64,000 bases of DNA. Source: Ursus arctos. Taxonomy: Eukaryota; Chordata; Mammalia; Carnivora; Ursidae. Both the position numbers and the translations under genes were made by a program. This document shows, one piece after another, positions 33,344 to 45,735 of this stretch. Where the stretch lies: contig NW_026622874.1 of assembly GCF_023065955.2 (NCBI RefSeq), forward strand, positions 84,280,917 through 84,344,916. The letters are read 5' to 3'. Position 1 is the stretch's first letter; every line of letters starts with the position of its first letter. The notes beneath the pieces were generated by a model. It was not told the DNA's origin and made no database searches. It worked only from the letters and a program-made list of their open reading frames with translations.

Positions 33344-35426
33344 TAGGCCTTTATTTTATTTTAATGTTTTTTTGTAGCCAAATCCTCTTAGAACCTTTCC
33401 TCGTTATTGGAAAATGCTTTATTAGTTATTAAATCTTAGTTAAAATCAAAAGGCAAAATTAACCTTTATTACACTATTGTACAAAGCAGAGGTTGAGTAT
33501 ACATTTGTGTTTTAAAAATTATTCCTCCTTTGATGGTCATTTAGGTTTTTGCAATTGATCTTATTGTTCTCATGTTCTGCTTAACGTTTACTCAATTTAG
33601 TATGATAGGGAGGGTATTAAAAACTCCCAGCATAATTTGATTTCTGCCCGTTTTTTGTATAACGGCACATTTTCTTCATACATTTTGTTGCTATGTGTAA
33701 ATCATATAGGTTCAGTATTGTTTTCTCATCTGTTAATTAAATTTTTTAAAGAAACATCATTTCATCTTATTTAATATTATCAATTCATCTGGCAGATGTT
33801 AATGGAGTATCTTCTGCTTTCCAAGGATGGTGCTGAAATACGTAGATACACGTGAACATGTGTGCACACAGTTGAGTGTATGTAAGCCAGGAAGAATCCT
33901 TACCCTGAAGGAGCTTATCGTTTGGTCATAGAAATAAGCATGTGAACAGCTTTAGTATGCTGTGATAGGTGCTATGAACGTGAATCCATATGATGGTACA
34001 AATAGTATGATAATGTGAAGGCCATTGGAAGACTGAGTCAGGAATGAGAACTGTGGGTGTGGTGGGAGTGGAAGGGCTTCACAGAGAGACTGCTGAGCCG
34101 AGTTTTTCGGCTTTACCACACAAAGGAGTAGAGAAAGAATTAACAAAGAGTCTATAGCATTTGAAAAGTTCAAAAACAGGACAGCCTGGTGGGTTCTGTT
34201 GTGCAGGCCTGTCACGGAGGTGAAGGGACAGAGGAAGGAGGAGGAAGGCAAAGTTACAACAGTAGGTATGGAGCAAATCGCAGACAACTTTATGCCATAA
34301 ATCATTTAAAACTTGGAAGTGGTGACTCTCCAGAGGCACAGAAGACTCAAAGCAGTGTGAGACAGAAGGCAGGGGATATGGAGGGAGTGCACCAGAAAGA
34401 GCCTTAGACGTGAGGATAGGGGACTGGGTAAGTGACCTAACTCCTTGGGCCAACACGTGATCATCCGTAATGTACTACACTGCGCTTGCGTGGTCGCTCC
34501 GCACGCTGCGGCACTGTGAGCATTTGCTGGGCGGGAGCGTGCGAGCGCGGGAGCACAGGTAATGGTGGTGGAAATGTGGCACTCAAAGCAGGCATGCTGG
34601 GACAGATACTGAATTGATCGTAGGCTTGTTGAGTGTGGTATTTTGGAGATTGCACAATGTGGAAAAGCCCAGTAAGAAATTAGGAATAGAGGCCAACACT
34701 CGGAAGAAAAATCTGAGCTAGAATAAGGTGTGGTATTCATCAGAATGTTGAGGTCATGGACATGGATGAGGTTGCCCAGAGGGACAGAGCCTAGAAAAGA
34801 ACAAGGACAGCATCCGGAGTCGCTAGTGGTGAAAGGAGTGTCTGGAGAGGTCAGATGTGGAGAGCCCAGAAAACGCTTCTCCTGTGTGGTTTGCTGTCTC
34901 TTCAGGTTAAAAGGGATATTTCCATGTCTGCTTTGCTTATCCGAGCCTCAGTTTCTTTGTAATAATGACCTCTTCCCTTCCTTGCACTGCTGTAGCAGGT
35001 GTACCATTCCCTCACCTGTTCTCTGGGGTTCGGCGTCCTGGCGGATGGTGTGTGTCGTATACAAGGGGTCCTTGGGCAGCATAGGTTTTGAAGTCAGATA
35101 ATACTTGGGATTCCATCCCCACTTTGTTTTCGTTTTTAAACTTACTATCAGTCAGTTTTTCACTGCATTTTATTGCGTACATAGTTCTCTTTTGCACAAA
35201 TCTGTAGTGTGGGCAGTAAATTGTTTTTTAGTAATTAGCTTAATAAATATCTTTATTGTTGTATACATTGCAATCCAATGAATGTATTCTAGAAATGTTC
35301 CTCTTTTCAGAATAAGGAGGAAGAGATTGATACTTTTTCTTTACTTGAGTCTAGATCCCTACCATTCTATTTTTTCCCCCTACTATTCTTCATTTACTTA
35401 ATTGACACTTGAAACTTAGTCGTTCT

Positions 35427-35620
35427 TGGGCGTCTGGGTGGCTCCATCGGTTAAGCGTCTGCCTTTGGCTCAGGTCAGGATCTCGGGGTCCTGGGATCAA
35501 GCCCTGTGTCCCGGCTCCCTGCTCAGTGGGGAGTCTGCTTCTGCCGCTCCCCCTCTTTGTGTGTGTGCATGTGTACGCTCTCTCTCTCTGTCAAATAAAG
35601 TCTTTAAAAATATTTAAAAA
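35427..35620 (+). mobile_element. CAN-SINE (SINEC)
   Basis: Sense copy: 'gggcgtctgggtggctccat', 'cggttaagcgtctgcctttg', a GT-containing CT-rich body, 'caaataaagtctttaaaa'. Confidence 0.92.
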
Positions 35621-36006
35621 TTATTTTTCTATTAGTAATACTAATTACTTAATATTTACCTGCTCCCCCACCCCCAGAATGTTCTTATTTCCTTTACTTT
35701 AGCAAGTGGTGTGATTAGTATTAACTAACCCAAGGCCAGTAGTCTTCATTTCATAGGTACTGTTTGATATCCCCAGGCTTTTATTTTATCCTCTTAAAAT
35801 CAAGACTGTTTGATAAGATGTATAATGTTTGGTTGCTTCTATTCTTTCTTTGTGGCTGTATTTTTTTTTTTTTTTTCTTTGTAAAAATGACTTCAGAAAT
35901 ACCCCTTGACCTGGTTGTGGTTTTGGTCTTCAGCTCCAGAAAGAAAGTTTGATATCTGTATGTAAGAGCCTTCTAAATTTCAAGTCTTAGAATGTTGGGT
36001 TTTTTA

Positions 36007-36183
36007 GGGGCACCTAGGTTTCTCAGTCAGTTAAATGTCCAACTCTTGATTTTGGCTCAGGTCATGGTCTCGGGGCTGTGAGATCAAGCCCTGCCTCAGG
36101 CTCTGTGCTGGGCGTGGAGCCTGCTTGGGATTCTCTCCCCTCTACCGGCTCATGCTTGGTCGCTCTCTGTCTCTCTCAAACAA
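36007..36183 (+). mobile_element. CAN-SINE (SINEC), older
   Basis: Sense copy: 'ggggcacctaggtttctcag', 'gttttggctcaggtcatgg'-type centre. Flanked by similar copies of aatgttggnttttt at 35992-36005 and 36187-36200. Confidence 0.88.
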
Positions 36184-38484
36184 AAGGAATGTTGGCTTTT
36201 TAAAAAAACTTTTGAATCTGTTTAAAGAAAGTGCTTACAATGATAACCCTCCAGTTGCTCATACTCTCGCTTCCTCCCAGAACTGCTCCTTCTTGATCAG
36301 TAGTTCCTCTTCATTTCTCTCTCTCCTGGCAGAGACTTAGAATCTTCTTCTCAGGCACATTATTTTTATTTGTTGGCTTTGTTTTCCCTTTTCCTTATAT
36401 TAGAAAAAGAGAGAGAGAGAGAGAAATGTTAATCATCTTGTCCCTTATATTTTGGCACAGTTTCCCTTACAAAAATAAAATTCATATCCAGCTGCGTTCA
36501 GGAGAGCTCCCAAAGCTGCCAGCCTACAATTGATGTTTTTTAGACCCTCATTATTTTTGAAAGTCATCTTTTTGAACCATATCTCTGTAAACATGCAGGA
36601 AATTTCATGTACAGATTCAGACTTCTGGCATCTCTTTGGAAATATGCAGGTCTGGCAGCACCGAGCTCCAAAGCAGTAAGCAGCCAGAGCAGAGCAGCTG
36701 CTGTCCACGTGCTTGCGGCTCCTTGCCATTCCGCGGTGTCTTCTTGCTCAGCTCAGTGGTGGCGTCATTTGCCATTTACCTTTGCACTTACTGGGGAGTG
36801 TGGTTTGTTTTGTTTCATTTCTCTTCCCACTGCCCTCACACCTGTGCCCTCCCTTCCATTGGTGGAGAGAGATTTTCCTGTAGTCCCTAACCAGAGAAAT
36901 ATTTGCCTGTAGTCATATCTCTTTGGGGAAGGACCATGGAATTTTGCCTGTTGCCAGCCTCTTTCACTTCTTTATAAACCCCGAGTGGCCTTGTTGGCAT
37001 TTGTGTTTCCCCGTTGTAGAAAAGAGGGGCTGTTGTCCTCTAGCAGTAGAGCGGCGTAGAGGTCTTTGTCAAGAGGGGTGATGTGATAAGTAGTATTCAG
37101 GCTCACATCAGACATAAGCTGAGCCTGGGGAGGGGAGAGGCCTGTGGGGAAGGCCTTGGGCTGGCACTGACCACTTGCAACACAGTCTAAGGTGGGTTCT
37201 CTTTTTATCACCATTTTTATCTTTTATCTTAGAGAGCCAATAAATTAATTGTGGAGCAGAGAAGAAAGGGCAAATGCAGGAGACCTGTGTCAGAGGTCCC
37301 CAAGACCACTTTCAAGTTCAGTGGTTTGCCGGAAGAATTGACAGAACTCAGAAAAGCTGTAATACTCATGGTTATGGTTTATTACAGCAAAAGAATCAGA
37401 TGAAAACCAGCAGAGGAAAAAGGCACGTAGGGCACAGTCCAGGAGAAGTTTCCTATTGTCCTCTCCCAGTGGAGTTTAACGGGCCTAATTTCTCCAGAAA
37501 CAATGTGTGAAACCACGTACAAAGTATTGCCAACCAGAGAAGCTCCCCCAAGCTTTAGTGTCCAGGGTTTTTACTGGGGGTCAGTCACATAGGCATCGGG
37601 CACCTGCGTGACTCAATCTCCGACCCATGCAGACCTCTCGGATGTCAGACAAAACTACAGTATGACCCAGGCCTCAGGCAAACAAAAACAAGCATTCACC
37701 AGAAGTCACACTGTTGCCGTCAACTATCTGGCATGGCTGAGGCCCAGGGTCTGCACAGATAGTCTTACCTGCAGAATATTCTGTGGACTTGGAGGAGCCC
37801 AGAAGTGGTTGAGGGCCAGGCCTGAAGCGCTTTACAATACGTATGCCAGGCCTACTGTGCTAACCCTTTATTCTACACTCTCCAGAATAAGAAAAGCCAG
37901 ACTTCTTAAGGGAAGTGGGTGGAATGGAGGCAAGGACATCTGACCAGTAAATTGTGCGTCACAGAAGGGTTGGACTAAGTTATTTATGATGCTTTTTGGT
38001 CCTAAGATCCTGCGACTAGAAGGCCATTTATAAAATCTTTTTCCCTTGTCAGCCAGCACGCAGCACAGTGTTCTGGGGACCGGGCGCCTATACAGAAGAA
38101 TATTTCAGCCTTACGGTTGAGGGCAGTAGGGAGTGAATTCCGGAAGGTCTGTGATCTCTTAAGCTGAGATACAAAAAATAACAGGAGTTAACCAAGCAGA
38201 GGTGATGGGAGGGGACCCCTGGGGTGGTGGGTGAAGGCCTCATAAATGATTAAACAGTTTGAGTGTTAGGCCCTCTGTCCTGGGGGACTAACTGTTGGAG
38301 AGTGTTAAGCTGGGAAGTGGCGTGATGTGTGTTTGGGGATTACTCTGGCTGCAGTGTGGCAACCTGGGGAGTGGAGGTAGACGGGCAGATCAGCTGGGGA
38401 ACTTCAGAGCTTAGCCAAATAGGAGACGACTGTAGCCTGACCTAGTGTAGCAGTGCTCTGCCATCAAAGCTGTGCCTCCATTTT

Positions 38485-38580
38485 GCAGTATATACAAATA
38501 CTGAATCATTATGTTGTACACTTGAAACTAATAATGTTCTATGGCAGCTATATTTCAGTAAAAATATTTTGAAGACAAAA
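38485..38580 (+). mobile_element. L1 LINE 3' end
   Basis: 'aatcattatgttgtacactt', 'gaaactaataatgttctatg', 'tatatttcagtaaaa' is the familiar 3' terminus of L1 in carnivores, sense orientation, followed by A-rich sequence. Confidence 0.7.
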
Positions 38581-39170
38581 TTAAACAAGTTATAAAGACA
38601 CCCACTAAAACAGAAATTGAAGCCCTCCACATTTTCAGAAAAGATTGAAACAGATAACACACTTTCAAAGAATTTTTAAAGAATCTGCAAAGAAATAGAA
38701 AGCATCATATAAAATAATGAGAAACTGGGACCAAATATATATGTCAAATTGATAACTATAAAAGGGCCAAACTGATTTATTAAAATAAAAGAAATCTGCA
38801 TTGAATCATAAAGCAAAATCCAACTCTTTGCTGCATACAAGGAACCCAAAACAAAATAATTCAGAAATCTTTGCAGTTGTGCCAAAAAAGCAAAACAAAA
38901 ACAAAGCAAACAACTGTAGGAAGCAGAATTGATAGGACTTAGTGATTTAAGATAATGGGAAGGGAGCCAGGAGAGCCTCTCTGCTTTCTAACTTAAGCGA
39001 CATCACATCTGTTCCTCTGATTAATACCAAAAGGACATTTTTGTGACATTTGTTCCTTTCTGTTGGATTTTGTCCTGTAACTTTATTTGACTAAATGTGG
39101 CTTAAAGGTCAGTTTGCTGGTTTGTGAACATTGAACTGATGATTATCAGAAATTGAAGGTGAAATTGTCA

Positions 39171-39650
39171 TGTGGTAGAAAGAACATTGGACCCTAAATC
39201 AAACACAGCTGAATTCTAAGTCGAATTTGCCACTCGGTGGCATATATCACATTTAGAGTTTTTCTCAAGAGTGGGAATGTTAGGGATGCCTGGGTGGCTC
39301 AGTCAGTTAGGTGTCTGCCTTCGGCTCAGGTCATGATCCCAGGGTCCTGGGATCAAGTCCCAAGTTGGGCTCCCGGCTCAGGGAGGAGCCTGCTTCTCCC
39401 TCTATCCCCCACCCCCCACTTGTACTCTTTCTCTCTGATAGATAAAATCTTAAAAAAAAAAAAAAAGTGGAAATGGTCGTTGACTCAGGTGACAAAATCG
39501 CACAGTAAACACAGGCCCTGGATTTGAGAGCTGGCTCTGCTGCGTATGCGCTTCCGTCAAGTAGCTTAACCTGTGTCTGCTAAGTGGGGATATGACATGG
39601 TACCCCCGAGGTGTTGTGAGGATGAATGCAGCCGCACTGAAGCACTGGCC
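39171..39650 (+). mobile_element. MIR split by a CAN-SINE
   Basis: Sense MIR text on both sides of the SINE at 39282-39466: 'ttggaccctaaatc' before, then 'gagctggctctgctgcgtat', 'gttgtgaggatgaatgcag' after. The two parts overlap in content, so two MIR copies are also possible. Confidence 0.6.
39282..39466 (+). mobile_element. CAN-SINE (SINEC)
   Basis: Sense copy starting 'gggatgcctgggtggctcag' and ending 'gataaaatcttaaaaaaa'. Flanked by agtgggaatgtt and agtggaaatggt, an imperfect duplication. Confidence 0.93.
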
Positions 39651-40489
39651 CGACGGTGGGGGCTTCCTTACTGCGGCTGCCTTCATTGTTGGCTCCCCGC
39701 ACGCCTGCCTCTAAGACAACAGTGTGTCTCCGGTGAGAATCCAGCCTGCTTGCGTCCCGCTACACCTGCCACCTGGACAGCCGTACCTTCCATTTTCCGC
39801 ACCTTCCCCCGCACAGCGGTTCGTAGAGTGTGATTGGATTCCAGCTGCCTCTGTGTCAGGCCTATTTTCCTTTTTAATAAAATGAAGGTTTAATAAGTAG
39901 AAATGGATTTTTTGTACTGAAAAGGGGGAATCCTTTTATCAGCTCAGGTCCTTGTAGAAAAATTAATCACTGAAAATGTGGCATCGATGCCTGCTTACTG
40001 TGTTACGCAACTGCTGCTTTGTTCATACCACTGAGCTCACAGGTGGTTTTAATTCACTTTACAAACAAGATACACAGTTTACTCAGATAAAAGTAACTAG
40101 ATAAGGAAGCCAGAGAAGAGGGGATGAAATTGGTGGGATAACTAGGCCTAGTTATCAGGGATAGGTTAGTGCTCACCAGTGATGGTGCCGTGAGGTCCCG
40201 TCGAGCCAGCTCTGCCCCCTGAGTCACTGATAAGGAAGCTTGGGTGTTGTGACTGCTACCAGGGGAACACTGGTCACGGAGTAAACGAGGCTAAAGCAAC
40301 GTTCGGGCTCTGCTGTATTTCTCCAGGAGCTCCTAGCGTCTGTGGCCAGGGCTTTTCCTCACACCTGCTTCAAAGCGGGCACGAGTGGGTGGGTGTTTGG
40401 TTTTCTTCTTCACCCTCGCTCCTCCTTAGCCAGCAAGTGTGCCTCCTGTCGGGTTATTGAAGTTAGAAGCTGGAGAGAGATCCCCCCCC

Positions 40490-40880
40490 CACGTTCATTG
40501 AGATAATTTACATACAATACAATTCTCTTTATAAAATATACCATTCAGTGGCTTTTAGTATCCTCCGAGTCGTGGGAGTCAAACGTTTCCCCTGTGCCTG
40601 ATGAGCCCCTGAGGGGTTGCTCCTCACACCTCCCAGACTTCCCTTCCCTCCCAGCCACGCGTAAACACGAGTCTGTTTTCTGTGGCTTTGCCTTGCTGGA
40701 CTGCTCACGTCAACGGAAGCATGTATTACCTGGTCCTGCGTGACTGGCCTTTTTGGGGGCATAATGTTTTCAAGGTTCATCTGTGTTGAAACGTGCATTA
40801 GCACTTGTTCTCTTTTACAGTCGTGTTGGATGATGCCACATTTGGCTTATCCGCCCATCCCATGCTGCATGTCTGGGTGT
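40490..40880 (-). mobile_element. L1 LINE 3' fragment
   Basis: 'taccattcagtggcttttag', 'ggcataatgttttcaaggtt', 'catctgtgttgaaacgtgc' is antisense L1 3' sequence as commonly seen in mammals. Diverged and 5' truncated. Confidence 0.65.
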
Positions 40881-41551
40881 ACGAGCTGTTCTTGATTTCT
40901 TCTTTTCTCCGAACTCCACATCCAGTCCGTCTGTGAATAGTGCCCATTCTTCCAAAATGCACAGCACATCCTTAGCACCTTGCTGCCTCCATTCTCCACA
41001 TGCAGCAGCAGTGATCTCAAACGAATCAGGTTGTCTCACCTCTCTTCTTACAGCCCTTGCCGTGTCCTGCAAAGCCCTGCATGAGGGTGTTGCGAAATCT
41101 GATGCCTTCAGGGAACAGGCAGGGCGTAGGCCAGTCTGGGGGTGGCAGGGCCTGGGGCAGCCAGAGCAGGCCCTCCTCACCTCTGGACCTTCCAGTTCCA
41201 GACATTTAAAACAAAACCTATGGGGTCATCCCTGTGCCTCAAGGTCAGGCTCCACCACTCTGTGTTATTCACTCTCCCGCTGACTTTTTGGTTCCTCACA
41301 CGTGCCAAGCTCCTTTTCTCCTCGGGTCTTTGTGCAGGCTGTGCCCACTGCCCGGCATCTCCTCCCTGGACCCTTTCTTCATGCCATTGCAGCCCTCCCT
41401 GCCACTACTGGTCCCCTTTCCATTCTTTGTGTGCTCCCCGGGCTGTGGGGAGGGCCGGCACTTAGTGAGGCAGCCAGAGCCCATCCACCGAGAGAGGGAT
41501 GTGTTTGCCGCCTGTGTCAAGCATTAGTTATTTTAAGATGTGTTCGAACAT

Positions 41552-41752
41552 GGGGGCGCCTGGGTGGCTCAGTTGTTAAGTGTCTGCCTTAGGCTCAGGT
41601 CATGATCCCAGGGTCCTGGGATCGAGCCCCGCACTGGGCTCCCTGCTCTGCTGGGAGCCTGCCTCTTCCTCTCCCACTCCCCCGGCTTGTGTTCCCTCTC
41701 TCGCTGGCTGTCTCTCTCTGTCAAATAAATAAAATCTTTAAAAAAAAAAAAA
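41552..41752 (+). mobile_element. CAN-SINE (SINEC), full length
   Basis: Sense consensus-like copy, GGGGGCGCCTGGGTGGCTCA to AATAAAATCTTTAAAA. Flanked by agatgtgttcgaaca and agatgtgttcaaaga. Confidence 0.95.
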
Positions 41753-42442
41753 TAGATGTGTTCAAAGATGAGTGTGGAGAATAAATCGCCAGAAAACAAA
41801 TGATCATTTCTAAGCGAGAGTAAGTTGTCTTTTGTGGGATTTCACACTCATTTCGATAACAGGTATCTTTACCGATACTGGTATAATCACAAGGGGGTGT
41901 GTATGGGTAGAGCTGTAAACATCCTGATCGAAAAGGTTATTTGTTTTCATCACATACAGGGGTCATGGCAATTTCCTGGATTCTTGGATACATCTCTCTG
42001 CCACTTAAAATGTTCTCCACAATTCTCTCTTTACTGTAGCTGGGTTTCTTGCCTCCGGTGCTCCTCATTCACCAACAACACACATCTCCCTGACAAGGAG
42101 TCCACTGTGCTTGTTCTCAGTTTAGGCCAAAATACAAGTGTTTTAATGATTTGGAAGTAAGTTTGTACCCATACTCTGGTTAATTATTGACGATTATGGT
42201 CCTTATTCTCCTTGAAATAAAATTCACTATGATAATGTTCAGATCTCAGGACATAAGAGAGTTAAAAGTGATTGGAAGAGTTCAGAGCTGGCTTTCCTCC
42301 TTGACTTTTCACACAGTCTACAGAACACAGCTTGGAACCCACAGATCTCATACAGAGTTATCTTGGGATGTTTGAGAAACCACAAGAAATAAATTCACTG
42401 GTGTATTTTGCCTCATAGTCACTATCATTTTTCTCTCTTTAG

Positions 42443-42601
42443 GTGCTATTTCAAGTGGTTTCAGGCTGGAAGAGTCTCCATTTGTTCCCTATGACTTTAT
42501 GAACAGCAGTACTTCTCCAGCCAGCCCTCCGGGTTCAATAGGAGACAGCTGGCCACGTGCCAAATCGCCTAACGGCTCTAGCAGTGTTAACTGGCCACCA
42601 G
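42443..42601 (+). CDS. TNRC6A: TNRC6A exon (local exon 15): first half of PAM2 motif
   Basis: Acceptor CTCTTTAG ending 42442, donor CCAG|gtaaag at 42602. It reads [38 protein letters not shown] and [14 protein letters not shown]. The last segment begins the PAM2 motif that binds the MLLE domain of cytoplasmic poly(A)-binding protein and helps deadenylation. The motif finishes in the next exon. It also marks the start of the C-terminal silencing region. Confidence 0.97.
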
Positions 42602-42975
42602 GTAAAGTGCTGACCATTTCTCTCATGAGGCTCTGCTTCCCTTACGGTATCCTTACCCCTGGGTGCTCTAGTGATGTAGGCCAGTGGGGGCGGATGGCGG
42701 TGGGAAGATGCATGTGGGACGCATGGAGAGCAGACCGTCGGGTCTCAGGCAGAATCTGGCCTGTTAGCAGTGCCTTTATGCTGCAGGCAGTGAAGGCCCG
42801 CGTGAGGAGTAACATAAAACCTTTGTGCGGGGTTCCTCTTCATCTGCGCCAGGGGACTAACTTGACAGCGTTTCATCTGCAGTGAGGCATTACCAGAAAT
42901 GGACTCACGGCCTTCTTTTCTGTTCGCGTTGCTACGGCTTGTGATTTGCTACAGCACCTAAAATGTCAACGGTTT

Positions 42976-43081
42976 AGGGGCGCCTGGCTGGCTCAGCCTA
43001 TAGGTCACGCGACTCTTGATCTCGGGGTTGTGAGTTCGAGCCTCACGTTGGGTGTACATATTACTTAAAAATAAAATCTTT
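42976..43081 (+). mobile_element. Short tRNA-derived SINEC variant
   Basis: 'ggggcgcctggctggctcag', 'gcgactcttgatctcggggt', 'tgagttcgagcctcacgttg', then 'ttaaaaataaaatctt'. Its tail is the target for the next SINE. Confidence 0.87.
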
Positions 43082-43234
43082 TTCTTTTTTTTTTTTTTTT
43101 TAAGATTTTTAAGAGGGAGAGAAACAGACTCCCTGCCAAGTAGGAAGCCCAACATGGGGTTTGAGCCCAGGATCCAGAGATCATGACCTGAGCCCAAGGC
43201 AGACACCCAACCAACTGAGCCACTCAGGTGCCCC
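43082..43234 (-). mobile_element. CAN-SINE inserted in the tail of another SINE
   Basis: Antisense copy from the T-run to GAGCCACTCAGGTGCCCC. The flanking text aaaaataaaatctt before and aaaaacaaaatctt after (43235-43248) suggests a duplicated piece of the older SINE's tail. Confidence 0.87.
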
Positions 43235-43261
43235 AAAAACAAAATCTTAAAAGAAAAAATG

Positions 43262-43447
43262 AGGGCTCCTGGGTGGCTCAGTCAGTTGAGCATGTGCCTT
43301 TGGCTCAGGTCATGATTCTGGGGTCCTGGGATCGAGTGCTGAGTTGGGCTCCCTGCTCTGCGGGGAGTCTGCTTCTCCCTCTCCCCTTGCTTCTCCCTCT
43401 GCTCATCCTCACTCTCTCTGTCAAATAAATAAATAAAATCTTTTTAA
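43262..43447 (+). mobile_element. CAN-SINE (SINEC)
   Basis: Sense copy starting 'agggctcctgggtggctcag' and ending 'aaataaataaataaaatctt'. It lies 27 bp after the antisense copy, giving an inverted arrangement. Confidence 0.92.
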
Positions 43448-43713
43448 AATAAAAAAATTTAAAAAGTTAAATGTAACTGTTTAAAAATATATAAACCCTG
43501 AGAAATGATTTCATTTGCAAAAATGCACAAGTTATTCATAAATAGCAGCTTATGTTACAGTAACCATAGTACTGAATCAGCCTCTTAGAGTGCTAGTATT
43601 AACTGGAAAATGTTTGAGAATTGCATAGGCTTAGGAATACAAGTTTTGGATATTTAATAATGGATCTTTAAGTGACGATTAAGCCTGAACTAATTTTAAG
43701 TTTTTGTTTACAG

Positions 43714-43854
43714 AATTTCGCCCTGGTGAACCATGGAAAGGTTATCCAAACATTGACCCTGAAACTGACCCTTACGTCACTCCTGGCAGTGTCATAAACA
43801 ATCTTTCAATTAATACTGTGCGGGAAGTTGACCACCTCAGGGACAGGAACAGTG
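43714..43854 (+). CDS. TNRC6A: TNRC6A exon (local exon 16): second half of PAM2
   Basis: Acceptor GTTTACAG, donor AGTG|gtacgt at 43855. It completes Glu and reads [36 protein letters not shown] and [10 protein letters not shown]. With the previous exon this gives [16 protein letters not shown], the PAM2 core of TNRC6 proteins, including the Phe and Trp. The rest leads into the Ser-rich linker of the silencing domain. Confidence 0.97.
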
Positions 43855-45627
43855 GTACGTAGCCGGATACAGTCTGAATCTCCAAATGATGTTGGATGAC
43901 GCGGCTTGAGAGTGGTTCACAGAGGGGGTGCCGGGGGGCTCAGTCAGTTAAGCGTCTGCCTTCAGCTTGGTCATGATCCCAGGGTCCTGGGATGGAGTCC
44001 CGCATAGGGCTCCCTGCTCAGTGGGGACTCGGCTTCTCCCTCTCCCTCTGCTCCTCCCCCCTGCTCGTGCTCACTCTGACTCTCTCTTAAATAAATAAAT
44101 AAAATCTTAAAAAAAAAAAAAAAAAAGAGTGGCTCACAGAGGATGTGAAACTTTCAGCCCATCACAGCACCTGGCATTCAAGGGAGTCATGAAAATAAAA
44201 AGTGAGTTCTCAGTTTTCCCATAGGTGATTCTTTGCCACTTTAAAGATGATGAGGATTTGTTATCACTTGTTACGGTAAACACATGTAGTCACTTAATTA
44301 TCCCAAAGGACCAACAAATATTTGCTTTCTAGGAATTGTAGTAGCAACTGAAATGTTGTTACATACTTTATAACAAGTTTCAGATCACACAGATATCACA
44401 AGTTGTGATTATTAAGAAATGGGTGTTTCATATAAAAGATGTTACATTAATCATTCATTTATACACTCTTGTTGTTAAAGGACTTTTGTGTGGAGAAGCA
44501 ATTTACCGTTCTTTGTCTCTCCAAAAGTGAAAAATTAGGACCCCTTGAGGGGTCCCTCCAGTTCAGAAGCACTTTTAATAGGTTATCAAATATAGTCATC
44601 CTACCACCTACCATATAGTTTTCCCTCACTCCAGTCATTTAAAGTATTCTCTGCGTGCACCTGAAGGAAGGGAAGGGAGGAAGGAAAATACTTTGTTTCC
44701 ATTCGAAACCTACCTCCTCCTATTCCTCTGAACAGTTAGCATTTTACGTTAAATATGTGATTTTGTTAACAGGTGGTTGGGTGTATCACAGCGGCAAGGA
44801 AAGAGTCCTCCTCATTCTAAAGTGGCTGAGTTTAACAGACAGCTATGTAGAAGGAGTTAAAGTGCCCGCTGCTTTCCCAGCAGGACAGCGGGGACAGAGC
44901 CAAGGGTAGAGCCTCACAGCCTTGTATGTGGCTAATGGAAGAATCCGGCGGCTTGCAGAAACGGGCTTCTTGTTTGTGGAAGATTGTCAGGAGAGGAGTT
45001 TAGATTTGATGTTAGAAGACATGAACCATTGGGGGTTTTGAGTGGAAGTCTTGCCACTGAAGGCAGGTGGTCTGACAGTGGGGAGCAGATGAGACGGAGT
45101 TGGAAGCCAGGCCGGAGCTATTACAGATCCAGATGACAGTCCAGCCTGCAGCAGGGCGAGTGGTCGAGGGGGGTTCGAAAAAAGGGGGAAAAGCCTGGCT
45201 TTGGGAGGCTGCTGTGGGGCGTGATGGAGGGCGAGAGCCTGCTGGTGCTGGTGCCAGGTTCCCCCGGGGGGAGGGATTGTGGTGAGAAGTTGCTGGAGTT
45301 CAGTCAGGGGTTGGGGGCAGGAGGAGGTAGGCTGCCTCCTGGAGCCCTGACTGGGACCCGGAGCCAGTGTGGTCTCGGGGTGTCAGGCAGAGGAGGGCAG
45401 CTACCTCCCTGAGCCACGGTCAGAGCAGTGAACAGGCCTTCTGGGTGCGCTGTTGTGAAGGCAGGAAGGGAGGTGCAGTCATGGGCACCGTCCCCCCGAC
45501 CCCAGCATCCGTTTCCTTTCTCGTGGCTCACTGTTACGTTGCAGCTTCACTGGAAGCTTCTGCTTACTCATCAAGTGCCATGGCTCTTGCTCTGGGAATG
45601 ACTAATTGGGCTCTTCCCCCCACATAG
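43855..45627. other. TNRC6A: TNRC6A intron, 1.8 kb
   Basis: Bounded by gtacgtag and cacatag. One CAN-SINE near its start; then AT-rich sequence, and a GC/GA-richer stretch at 45060-45500. No exon recognised. Confidence 0.85.
43926..44125 (+). mobile_element. CAN-SINE (SINEC), full length
   Basis: Sense copy 'gggtgccggggggctcagtc' to 'aataaataaataaaatctta' plus A tail. The duplication agagtggttcacagagg (43909-43925) recurs at 44126-44142 with one change. Confidence 0.95.
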
Positions 45628-45735
45628 GGTCATCCTCATCCTTGAACACCACGCTGCCTTCAACTAGTGCCTGGTCATCCATTCGTGCCTCCAACTACAA
45701 CGTTCCCCTCAGCAGTACAGCACAAAGCACTTCAG
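45628..45735 (+). CDS. TNRC6A: TNRC6A exon (local exon 17)
   Basis: Acceptor CACATAG ending 45627, donor TCAG|gtgagc at 45736. It completes Gly and reads [20 protein letters not shown] then [15 protein letters not shown]. Ser/Thr-rich, one Trp (SAWSS). In-frame by phase (enters and leaves after one codon base), so it could be skipped. Confidence 0.97.

Larger units (their letters stand above)
33108..42442. other. TNRC6A: TNRC6A intron, 9.3 kb
   Basis: Bounded by gtaggaaa and ctctttag. It holds five CAN-SINEs, L1 fragments, a MIR and old L2-like sequence near 33790-34200. Unannotated stretches (34200-35400, 36430-38480, 41760-42440) show nothing recognisable. Confidence 0.85.
42602..43713. 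other. TNRC6A: TNRC6A intron inside the PAM2 motif, 1.1 kb
   Basis: Bounded by gtaaagtg and gtttacag. Its middle is a +/-/+ cluster of three SINEs (42976-43447). The rest has no recognised feature. Confidence 0.87.
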
